Shown here in pieces: positions 45,801 through 55,973 of a stretch of 64,000 nt of DNA (positions within the stretch are counted from its first letter, which is position 1; every line of letters begins with the position of its first letter). The notes below the pieces were generated by a model, which saw nothing but the letters and a program-made list of their open reading frames with translations, ran no database searches and was not told the DNA's origin. This stretch comes from Russula earlei (Eukaryota > Basidiomycota > Agaricomycetes > Russulales > Russulaceae). The stretch is taken from the NCBI GenBank assembly GCA_025769875.1, contig JAGFNK010000064.1, positions 62,001 through 126,000 of the forward strand, in the 5' to 3' direction. The position numbers and the translations under genes were made by a program.

Positions 45801-47969
45801 GAAGGCCGACATTGTAAGGCGATACGTGCGTAGAGGTGACGATGATGGCGCTGCTAAGCTCAAGATCACGTACCCATTGATTGAGGCACGACCATTCGTC
45901 AATCGCAACTTCCTCAAGCCCCTACCACATGATTCAGAGGGAATACGTGCTGTTAGCCAGAGCGCCGTGTTGCTTTTGAAAGATCTCACACAAGTCGCAC
46001 TTATTTCATCTCACGAAGCACAATACGCGCTGTGGCTCCCATCGGTCATCAGGCACCTCCAGATGACCAGCACCGTCTCTTCCATGAGAGAGACATTGTT
46101 TGGGGGAACAGTTTTGGCCGAGATGCCTATGGATCTACTCTTAACCGCGATCACCATGCCAGTCGCTCAAGAAAGCAGCCACTACCAGCGGCTTGAGACG
46201 CTCGGCGACACCACCCTCAAATACGTAGTGAGCATTCAGCTTCTCGCAGCGCATCCGCTTTGGCATGAAGGGTATCTGGCAAGGCGCAAAGACCATGTAG
46301 TCTCGAATGCCAATCTTGCCAACATGGCGATCCATCGGAAACTATACAAGTGGATTATTCGGGATTGTTTTGTACCCAAGAGGTGGAAGCCGACACGAAC
46401 ATCTGACCCAACTGCGTTGTTTTTCGAAGAAACGTCCTTGTCACCTCCTGACACGTCCGGGATGCCAGAGAAGCAGAAGAGGAGAGCCAGCGTTGCACGG
46501 AACCTATCGACTAAAGTCTTAGCAGACGTCGTGGAGGCACTGATCGGTGCTGCGTATTTGCATGGCGGCTTCACACTGGGGATTGAATGTATGAAGGTTT
46601 TTGGCCTTGGCCTATCGTGGAATGCCCTCCCTGGCTGTCTCGAAGACATGTATTCACGCACTCCCGACATAGATCGTTACCCATCCCAAATCACGGTCGT
46701 AGAGAGTATCCTAGGATACACGTTCCGCCGCAAAGCGATCGTTGTGGAGGCCCTCACGCATGCGAGTTTACAGAGCGATCTGGCCTTGGTCTCTTACGAG
46801 CGCATGGAGTTTCTCGGAGACGCCGTGCTTGACATGCTCGTCACGGACTACCTCTACCGCGCGCCCGGAAGGGATTACGGTCCAGGGCTTATACATATGA
46901 TCAAGGCAGCCGTAGTGAACGCACACTTCCTCGCGATGTTGTGCCTACGCGCATCCACCGAGGTGCCTGTGGTTATGCCTGCGTGGTCACACGACAACGG
47001 TGTGACCGTGATGGAGAACATTGAATGTGTGCACCTCTATAAATGTCTCTTGCATTCAAGCGTCACCATCCTAAACGAGCAGCAAGCCACGTTTGCACGG
47101 TGGGAACGTCCTGGCGGTCGCGACGAAATCGAGTTCGCGCTCAGCGAGGGGAGCGCATTCCCGTGGTCAGCGCTAACGTCATTGCAGGCGCCCAAATTCC
47201 TGAGCGACATGTTTGAAAGCTTGCTTGGAGCTGTCTACCTTGATTCCAATGGAGATCCTTGATGTCGTGCGGAATGTGCTCAGGTTCATCGGTCACTGGG
47301 AAGTCTTGGAGCGCATTGTCGAGCGCGATGTAGACGTGCAACACCCAGTCTCACGGTTGAGCCTGTGGGCAAGCAAAAATCACGAGACGGTGAAGTGTAG
47401 TACCCCCAAGAGGAGTGAGAACAGGATCGGTTGTTCGGTCTTCTGGGACGATTATGAAGTTGTCAAAATCGAGGACGAATGGCGTGGTCGAGTAAGCCAC
47501 AATGCGGCCCGATTCATTGCAGCAGAGAAGGCCATCACGTTGTTGGAGGATCCGGTTTGCTTTCTCCATATCTGGCTCTTCCAGACGCAACCGGAGCATA
47601 GAGTACTCCTTTGAGGAGGCGGAAGGCGTGTGGACGTGCACTGCCATCGTTGACGGCACGGCGATTGCTGCTGTCCGATTACGTGACCGACTGGGATCCG
47701 ACGAAGAGACGAAGCGGGAAGTCGCCGTAGAGGCTTTCAAAATGCTGGAAGCCCCAGTACACTGGCTTGCTTTTCTAGCCAGACAGCATCACTTGGAGGT
47801 GGAATATCAGATTGAGGAAGAGGAGGGCGTGAGGGTTTGCTCTGTGTACGTGGATGGTCTCCAGGCAGACAGGGTGGAGTGGCCCACGAAAGGCGTTGTA
47901 ACGGAAAGAGAGATGAGGGAAGCTGCAGCAAAGGAAGCTATAGAAGTGGTGGAGAGTCGCTTTACGTAG
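42863..47969 (+). CDS. DCL: Dicer-like ribonuclease III, C-terminus frame-shifted
   Basis: Dicer cuts long double-stranded RNA into small RNAs for gene silencing. Exons 42863-43063, 43150-43565, 43622-44785 and 44841 onward give about 1,400 residues up to a stop at 47260-47262. The helicase half shows ALETGAGKTHIA (Walker A), LLVFDEAHHA (DEAH box), GLTASP and SWAQSRGRARQE (motif VI). RNase IIIa has RLETLGDTTLK and LADVVEALIGAAY; RNase IIIb has ERMEFLGDAVLD and KFLSDMFESLLGAVYLD, so the acidic catalytic residues are present. No clear PAZ domain can be confirmed by eye. Intron 2 (43566-43621) uses a GC-AG pair. After YLDSNGD one extra C causes the stop. The homologous C-terminus continues one frame over (DVVRNVLRFIGHWEVLERIV) and, past another intron of about 49 bp at 47549-47597, runs to 47969. 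Confidence 0.9.
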
Positions 47970-47998
47970 ATTATCTCTCCCTCTTGTCCTCAACCAGC

Positions 47999-50095
47999 AT
48001 GTCATCACTCGATGGCGCCGTTCTCACCCAGATTCTCTCACAGTTAGAATCCTTGCAACTCTCACAGCAAGTCTTGCAAGCAAAGGTCTTTCATCTTGCA
48101 TCCGGTGAAGTTTGGTGGCTCTAAATGTCAGTCACCCATAGCTCGACTCTTTAACCAACCCACTATCGCCTCCTATACAACCCGTGAACAGCAGTGGGCT
48201 CCCTAGCCCAACTCGTGCTTCACTGTCAAACATCGAAGCCACTTCGTCCACCCCAAGCTCGGCTCCTCTCCCGTCGACCGCCGCCCCGCTCGGAGAAAAA
48301 AGCATCGATGGCGTTTCTCCGGGAAAGGAGCGCGAAAGGGTCTTGTACCCTGGCCGGGTCACACTGACAAGTGAGTCTCCAATGAGATATTTCGCTCGCT
48401 CCTTCCTCCCTTCCAAGTGCTCGATTCTCTGTCCACCGCATGCCCGGCGGCATGAGGCGCCAACCGATCGATGCATGGTCTTGGAGTTTTGTGGTCCATT
48501 TAAACCGACATCTCTGATCAACGCTGTAGCTTATCCCGACCAGCACGGGGTTAAACCGGTCCCGCTGAAATGGGGCGCGGAGAATCCCACCGAGCGTGGT
48601 CCCGTAATACCCTCGCGTCTTGCTTCGTCCATCAAGCAGCGCAATGCCATTGGCGCCCACTCAGGCTCTTATTCCATATATCGTGCCCTTGCCGTGGCAA
48701 TGGGGACCCTTGTCCCCACGCACAAACCTGATTATGCGCGGACGGAGCCGCCAGTCTCCATTCCGCCAAATCCTGCCTGGTCCGATGCGAGCAAAATTGT
48801 CTCTTTCGACCCGTGGGGTCATCTCATAACACAGGTGTTCCGCGCTGAATCTGCCAGTGGCTTAGATATCCGGCCCAGCATCGCCATCACCAAGGCGCAT
48901 ATCAAGCTTAGTGAGATTGACGACTCGTCACGTAAGGGCGATATCGTCGTTGATGGGAAGGTGGTGCTCAAGAGTGCTCCCTTACTCAATGCCGATGGAA
49001 CGACGAGCATGGCGGACCCCGGTGTGGAGATCAATGTAAGCAAGGCCGCGGTAGAACCTGTATGGTATTTGCCAGGCGTTGCAGAGCGTTTCCAGCTGTC
49101 AGTATCTTGTCTGCTCAACTTACTCACTCTGACGATGGACGCAGGCCAGAGAGCATTCTCCGCAGAGCTCTATTCGAAGAAACCGGAGGGATGTACCCGG
49201 AGTTGGTCACACGACCAGACATCAAGGTATTTTTACCACCCATCGGCGGCATGACTGTCTATATTTGTACGTCATCCCTACTAACCCATGTTCAACCATC
49301 CACGCCGACTACTGACGTGTACGTTACAGTCGGCCCAGCTTCATATTTATCTGATGAGAGCAAAGAGCTCACGCTACGTGCACATGACGAATGTAAAGTC
49401 ATTTTTCATCGACTGTTCCTATGACCTTACACCTTCCTTTCAGGCAACGGTTCGGATGTCTTTGGTTCGGACATCTGCACTTGCAAACCGTACCTAGTAT
49501 TCGCGATCGAGGAGTGCATCCGTACGGCACAACGTGGCGGGGTTGGCGTTGTCGTGTACTTTCGCAAGGAAGGCCGTGCGCTCGGCGAGGTGACTAAATA
49601 TCTCGTGTACAACCTTCGCAAGCGCGGTGGCGATTCGGCAGACAAGTACTTCCGTGCGACGGAGCTGATTGCTGGGGTGAAGGACATGCGCTTCCAGGCT
49701 CTCATGCCAGACGTATTGCATTGGTTAGGCATCAAGAAGATCGACAACATGGTTTCTATGAGTGATATGTAGGTTGCTCATAACATCCAAGGCTTTCACA
49801 TCCCATGGTAATGTGCATGCGTTGTTCACAGGAAATATAATGCCATTGTCCAATCAGGCATTCAAATTCTCAAACGCTATGACATCCCCGGTGCGTCGTC
49901 GTGCTTCCATGGTTAATATCAGCTGCCAGACAGCATCTGATGCTTCGAACGCATATAGAACACCTGATTCCAATGGACTCGCGTGTTGAAATCGACGCGA
50001 AAATCGCAGCAGGATACTTCACGAGTGGAAAGGGCATTACTGCAGAAGACCTTGTGAAGACCGTAGGGCGAACTTGGGAAGAGACGGAACATTGA
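47999..50095 (+). CDS. URC1: Urc1-type GTP cyclohydrolase II-like protein (uracil catabolism)
   Basis: Urc1 is a GTP cyclohydrolase II homologue needed for the URC pathway of uracil breakdown in many fungi. The start at 47999 gives MSSLDGAVLTQILSQLESLQ. Intron 1 (48086-48141) joins LQAK to LDSLTNPLSP; intron 2 (48371-48529) joins VTLT to YPDQHGVKPVPLKWG. The N-terminal half contains RNAIGAHSGSYSIYRALAVA. The cyclohydrolase-II half carries ELTLRAHDECNGSDVFGSDI and CTCKPYL, whose Cys residues match the zinc-binding set, then GGVGVVVYFRKEGRALGEV and GVKDMRFQALMPDVLHWLGI. The stop is at 50093-50095. About eight exons join without frame trouble. The gene begins only 29 bp after the last Dicer-like codon on the same strand, so its promoter must lie in or over the Dicer 3' end. 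Confidence 0.9.
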
Positions 50096-50725
50096 TGTTT
50101 TTCTCCTATGTATAAGCTGTAGAATATATATTACGACTACAATGTACATCTCAGTTGACTTACTGTGACTTGTGCTCCGGTGATTACGAATCGGTTTCCT
50201 GCGAAAACGAGTTCATGCACGTTCGTGTTCAAAGCTCAAGCGCTCAAGGCCCGAACAATCAGCTTGGGGGTGTCTACCTCATGAGTGACGGCAACCTGAC
50301 CTTGAAATATATCGTATGTTTTCTATTAAGATGTGAAGGGAATTGAAAATTTTTCAACTGGCGGTCTATCCGACGCACTTCATGAAACGGAGCTATCATG
50401 ACGACCCCCCGCACACACTCTCTGCTAGGTCCACAACGCTTGGTGGCATTCGCCACTGCTTAAAAACTATATCCAAATTCCTATAAGCTTCCTATTCTAC
50501 GATTCTACGTTTGTGCAGATACAGTGAAAAGAAACAGGACACAACATCTCAAGAGACAACAACATCTAGACTGGTGAGGGGGACAGAGACCGCTAATGCA
50601 ACCAAAACCCGGAGCAAGGAGAGATACGGAAAGATAGGAGAACACTAACTGGGCTGTCTCCAGCTTGTGGATGCCGCTAAACGGGCCTACTTATGTCGAC
50701 CGCCATGCGCCTTGTGCTAACCCGT
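50096..50725. other. Intergenic region between convergent genes
   Basis: URC1 and NHA1 end here from opposite sides. Only 3' UTR-like DNA is apparent. Confidence 0.55.
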
Positions 50726-53700
50726 TTAGGCTAGAGCATGTTCAGTGGGCTCTCCGGGAGTTGGTGGCCCAGGTGAGGGTGCGCGACTTCCCGTACGGCT
50801 ACCTTGTGCTGATGCGGACTGTGGCCAGCGCGCCGTCATGGGGCTGTGTCCTACACCGGCGTCGGCCCACCGGACTGAGCGGGCGGGCGAAACTTCCCGG
50901 GACGCAGTCTCCGCCCCACGCAGCGAGACGATACGCATGTGTCGAGGCTGCCTGTGGCCCGCAAGGGTCGATGGGGCAGATGTGGCCGGCATGCGGCCGC
51001 GAGGCTCCTCGTCCGCGATGTCCGTCGGGGAAGACGAGGGGCCTGATACAGGCGAGCTGGGCATGTCTGGGTTGACTGTGGATGGACCTGCAACAGGAGC
51101 GGTGCTGGATCCAGTCGAGGTCAATGTCTCTGTAGGAGTAGACGTTGGTTGGCGGGAACGGTGGTGACTACGGGTGGAAGAGCGGCGGTCGATGCGCCTT
51201 TTCTTGCTAGCCCGATTATTGGGGTGGCGCACTGCTGTCTGTCGATGTCCCACTTCCACCACAACATCTGGTGAACTCTGATCTGACACCCATCCTTCTT
51301 CATCTTGGCGAATGCCTACATTCTCTGGCTCTGCAGACGGGTCCAATCCGATTTGCGCCGATTCAGGTGCATACACTACGGGCACTTCCCCATATAGGTG
51401 TGAATGACGCGGGGAAGTGTGTTGATGTGGAGACCCACGACTGTCGTCACCGTGCAAGCCAAATGTACCTTTAACACCAGATTCGACATCGTGTTGGACA
51501 TGTTGCATGACTCCACCGATAAATTCGTCTGCAGCACGATGCACAGCAGCTTGGCCACCGCGGCGAAATACGCGAGTGATGCGCTCCGCTTCGCTCGGGC
51601 CATATGCGTTACGTTGGACTTCCACCCAGATCTACGACCGCAATTCGTTCATCGCATGCCAAGGTAGCACTTAGAAGCAAAAGACGTACCTCTTCGCCAG
51701 GGCCGGTACGTTGCTCTATGATACGGTGTGGCCCCTCTCTCCATTCTGAATATACTTCTGTGCCATCTGGCACATTATCTGGCTTAGCCTCCTCCGGCTC
51801 AGCCACAGCCACTCCGAGGGCATCTGTATCTGGATGGCCCTCCTTGGGCAGAGCACGATCTCTCTTTTCATCATCCTCCGGCCATACTGGCTCTGATAGC
51901 TTGCTTGTTAGGTCGTCTTTCGCGGCATCACCTGCTTGTCCGTGTTCCGTTACACTCATAGGGTCGCGATTAATCACGACGTCCTCAGCGCGCTCAACAC
52001 GGCGCGTATGCAATGCCCAGTCGGGAAGGCTCGGTTGGCGTGACCAAGTACGTGTAACAGTCGTCACACGCCGCCCAAGCGAGAAGAAGGGGATTGAAAG
52101 TCCATGGATGAGGATCGAACAAAGAACCATGAACGCAACTACGGGCTGGATTATGGAAGCAAGGCGTTCTGCCTGGTTGGCTGGCGGGTTTTGCGGACGC
52201 GGAAGGGATTCAGTGGCCAGCGTCGATGTAAAAATGGCGCCTGGATGTCATGTGAGCGGTGAAATGGGGTGCGGGGAACAAAAGACTCACCGATACCGAT
52301 AGGGCCGAAGTGCCCGCTAAATAATGCCTCGCGAAAACTTTTGATATCTGGGATCCACTTGAATAACGCAACCATGATCGGTAAACGTCGTAACAACAAT
52401 ATAAGAACCGCAATGCTTATGAGTCGCCCGACAGAGAGCGAGAGGGACCCGTCTGAAAACGAATCGAATGGCATCCACGCGCCCACGTATACGAACGCAG
52501 CAGTGTTGAGAAGCAGGTCAATAACGGAGGAAAAGACGGAGGCCTCTGTCTGCTTGTTAAAGAAACCGTCCCAGGCAAAGGTGGTACCACACGCGAAGGA
52601 GGCAAGGAGGTCATCTGAACCGAAGAGGGTTGTCGTGCCGACGGTGAGAAGTGCAAGCGAGACATATTGCGCGACATATGACTGTCGGTCAATGAGGTCT
52701 TTGCGTTCGCAAAATTTCATGAGGTGTCGAAAACCATAACCAAGCGCCGAACCCCATATGACACTGAGCACGATCTGGTCTGCACAGCGTACGTTAATAG
52801 AGGTGGATAAAAGAAGAGAGTGGACATGCACAGAGCCATAGGGTGAGGAACCAGTCCTTCATTGCCTCTCCCGTTGTGCGGTCAACCGTGAGATAGAGGG
52901 CGAAGTAGAGAAAGGGGTACGCCGCGCCGTCGTTACTAGCTGACTCTGCGGCAAGTAGATGTCGCAGATGTGCAGGTACATGCTTGTCAGCATATTTACC
53001 TCCGATGACTGCCGCGGCGAGAATGGGATCAGTCGGGGTGAGACAGGCAGCGATGGCTAAAGATGAAAGGAAGTGGAGGTTTGGAATGAGTGCGTAAATG
53101 AAGGCCGCCGAAACAAACCAACCCTTAATCATGGGAGTTAATTACTTTCCAGCTCAAGAGATTTTTATAAAGAGCAGGGCGTACCCATGCCATTACGGGG
53201 ACAAGAAGGAAGAAAAGGCTTTTCCAATGGCGATACATGTACTTCTTCGGAAGTTCAACGCCAACGGCAAACACGCCAATCGCAATTACGATGCGAGTGA
53301 ACTCGAGGGTGATATGATTGGCACTTTCAGCGGTGCTGTTTCCCCAAGAATGGGGATCGAAGATGTTTGCCCCATAAGGACCTATACAAGATGTTCTGTT
53401 AGCCGGCTGTAAAGGGCTCTGTTGCATGTAGGATCATCGAGCAAAAGATTAGAGCGTTTGCCCTGATCAGGTCAGGAGAGCCATCGTGCATCAGCACAAC
53501 ACGAGGAGGTCATTTGAGAAGGCGCCTCAATTTACTGGGCTGACCAGCAGACGCCAAGCGCATGCGAGTACCTCGGACTCGAACACAACACGTGTTATCA
53601 TCACAGACAGAGATGGTGGACTCACCAATGATGACGCCAAAAAGGAAGGCCCAGCAGGCTTCGCCGATGTAGAGCTGCGGAAAGCGCCAGTCAGAATCAA

Positions 53701-53956
53701 CGGGCTGGGGTAGGAACCGACGTGGTCACGCACCTTTTCCCTAATGAAGAGCGAAAACATCCCAAACTGAGAAATGCCGAGATGAAGGCGATTGGTAACA
53801 TGCAGAACATTAATAGATGAAAGAAGCGACATACAAATACGACGAAACCGCCGAGGCAGGCATAAAGAATGTGTGGTGTGGACGCATCTAACTGGACAAG
53901 GGGTATCAGGTCGTTATATGCATGCACAGACACAAACGAACAGGATGGAAATGCAT
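50726..53956 (-). CDS. NHA1: Nha1-type plasma-membrane Na+/H+ antiporter (CPA1)
   Basis: A cation/proton antiporter that expels Na+, Li+ and K+ in exchange for H+. I place the start at 53956: a 15-nt exon MHFHP, intron 53892-53941, then LDASTPHILYACLGGFV, which matches fungal Nha1 N-termini. Following exons encode FGMFSLFIREK, LYIGEACWAFLFGVIIG, ELPKKYMYRHWK, ACLTPTDPILAAAVIGGKYA (the conserved acidic transport region), HLLAAESASNDGAAYPFLYF and LASFACGTTFAWDGFFN. The membrane part ends near genomic 52,100. A long hydrophilic tail of roughly 450 residues, rich in Ser, Pro, Glu and Arg, runs to a stop at 50726, as in yeast Nha1, where the tail has regulatory roles. Its last intron (near 51,640-51,690) joins GPGEE to IWVEVQRNAYG. 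Confidence 0.9.
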
Positions 53957-55408
53957 GGCTTTGGTTCCGGTTAAAGGTGGGAGAGGTTAGTCGTCGTGTG
54001 TGCCGTGTAGTGTGCCCGTAATGGTCGTATGAACGTGAATACAACGCAGTGAGGCAAGTGGAGGGGTAAACAAAGAGGGAGAAAGAGGGGTCTTGTGCAA
54101 ATTTGCCCAGCGTGGTATTTCACCTATGGTCCGGTCAGGTTTACGTAGTGTGCTTGCAGCGTATCCCCACTGGGACGGGGTGCATGACCACCAAGATCAA
54201 TGAAAGCGCAAGGGAGTGAGGCTGCATCGTGCGTCTGTTGAGAAGGCCTTGAATAGATGCTCGGTGCTCTCTGTTAGTCAATGTCCAAGCTGGGCCTGCC
54301 ACATGTCTTCCTTTCGCCACCGTGGGGTGTCTCATAACATCGAATAGAATGGTCATCACCATCCCCTTCACTGAGCGTGGTGGCAAGGCTGGCGATAAGT
54401 TGTGTCGTTGGTAGCTTGATTTTGTTGCCGTTTTTCATAACATGCAAGATAATCGATAATCCCCAAAACATTCGTACTAATGATGATAGCAATTCAAGTC
54501 AAGTCAAATGAATAGGCTTGACTCTTGAGTAACGCATCATGTGTGCGAGGCACGGGATGTAGCAATGAAAGATAGCTAATGTGACAGTGTATGGACACTT
54601 GTAGGTTTGTGAGCCCTCTCATGACATGGCACCTTCATCGTCTCTTCAAAAGTAGCTTTGAGCAAGAAGGGGTATAGCTCACCTCGATTGCCTCCGAAGT
54701 CTCATTGTCGTGGAGCAGACTCTTCGAAGTTGAGCTCATGCCAGTCCTCAGATTCAATGGTTATCTCATCATCTGGTTTGATTGATCCGACAGAAAGCGG
54801 AATCTGGGGGATGAAAAGAGAATGAACGAAGCAATTCGATGGTTGTCACCCATGAGACTTAATCCGTGTCCCCCGTGGCCTCCAAATCAACTGCTTCATC
54901 ACGATTAAAATCGGGACTTTCGAACACAAATCAACATCGCTTCTTCGTTCATGATACAGTGTGACTTACCTGGCTGTCGGGCCTTATTTGTAGGTGGGGT
55001 ACGATGGGTTGCGAGAGCGGAGAGACTGGTACTGGCATTATATGAGGAGCTATGCCTCTTCAATTTCCCACTTCGAAATGTCAGATATGCCTAACATTGA
55101 AGTCTTTTGGCATACCTAGATCACATTTGGCCCGTCCCACGCCCATATTTTGGCCACAGAGTGCGTTATAGCTTCGTGTTTATGTTGGTAGAACTATGCA
55201 ACAGAGCATCGCCCTTGTTGGAGGACGGATTTTCAGCACTTTCCGACTGAGATCGACGTGTGTGGAGACCACACAGGAATAGAAAACGCGTGTTGAGGAC
55301 AGCATAAAGAGATACAGTTTTGTGCCAACTTGCGCCCCCTTTTGCGATAAAAAGTACATGGCATGGCATAGACTGACTTGAGCTTGCGGGGAGCAATTCA
55401 TGGCATGT
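53957..55408. other. Intergenic, no supported gene
   Basis: Upstream region of NHA1 plus further DNA with only short frames. Nothing with a motif or splice partners was seen. Confidence 0.5.
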
Positions 55409-55484
55409 CGGAAATTTTGGGAGGCCATTATAATGAGATTATATTTAAATATAATAGCATTTATAATGGCCTCCCAAATTTCCG
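55409..55484. repeat. Hairpin element 1 (MITE-like)
   Basis: A 76-bp near-perfect inverted repeat: CGGAAATTTTGGGAGGCC on the left faces GGCCTCCCAAATTTCCG on the right, with ATTATAATG-type arms and an AT-rich loop. The core GGGAGGCCATTATAATG recurs in a second hairpin at 61366-61432. It resembles a miniature inverted-repeat element; I could not define a target-site duplication. Confidence 0.7.
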
Positions 55485-55973
55485 GCACAGGCACCTCTCA
55501 TCCATGAGCGCAGATGCATGCTGGGTTCTGCTTTTCGCGCCGGTCGCGATCAACGCGCTGCTTGCGCTCGAGATTCTCGGTCTTTCACGGATGGCAGGCT
55601 CGCCAATGATGAAGCGGGAGAAGGGAGCCGTTTGGGATTATATAGCACGCACCCATTGGTTCAGCAATTGCAAGCGTGCCACCCTCAGCGTTGGTATGTG
55701 CTGGCACACCAGGCTATTCTTTCTTTGCGAGGCACCGCTCTTTTTTGAAAAAAAAAAAAACCTGGTCTGGAATTTATAAGCGAGCTTCAGAACATCGCCC
55801 ACCACATTGCCGCCTTGCTCAACGACCGGCCATCACGGTGACTGGGCCCTCCACCTCCGAGCGACGACCTAGCCCGGGCCGGCCTAACCTCACCACGCGT
55901 CACGGTTGTTGTGCCGCCCGAGTATGTTGTCGACCCCATCGGCAGAAGAACACATTGTCACTAGAAGCTTATT
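55485..55973. other. Intergenic, nothing recognised
   Basis: Upstream region of the SNM1/Artemis-type gene. A plus-strand frame across the hairpin (55378-55779) has a hydrophobic patch but no family features. Confidence 0.45.

Noticed and set aside
47545..47600. Second Dicer frameshift near 47,570
   Set aside because: A 49-bp GT-AG intron ending CATAGAG fits in phase, so no indel needs to be assumed there.
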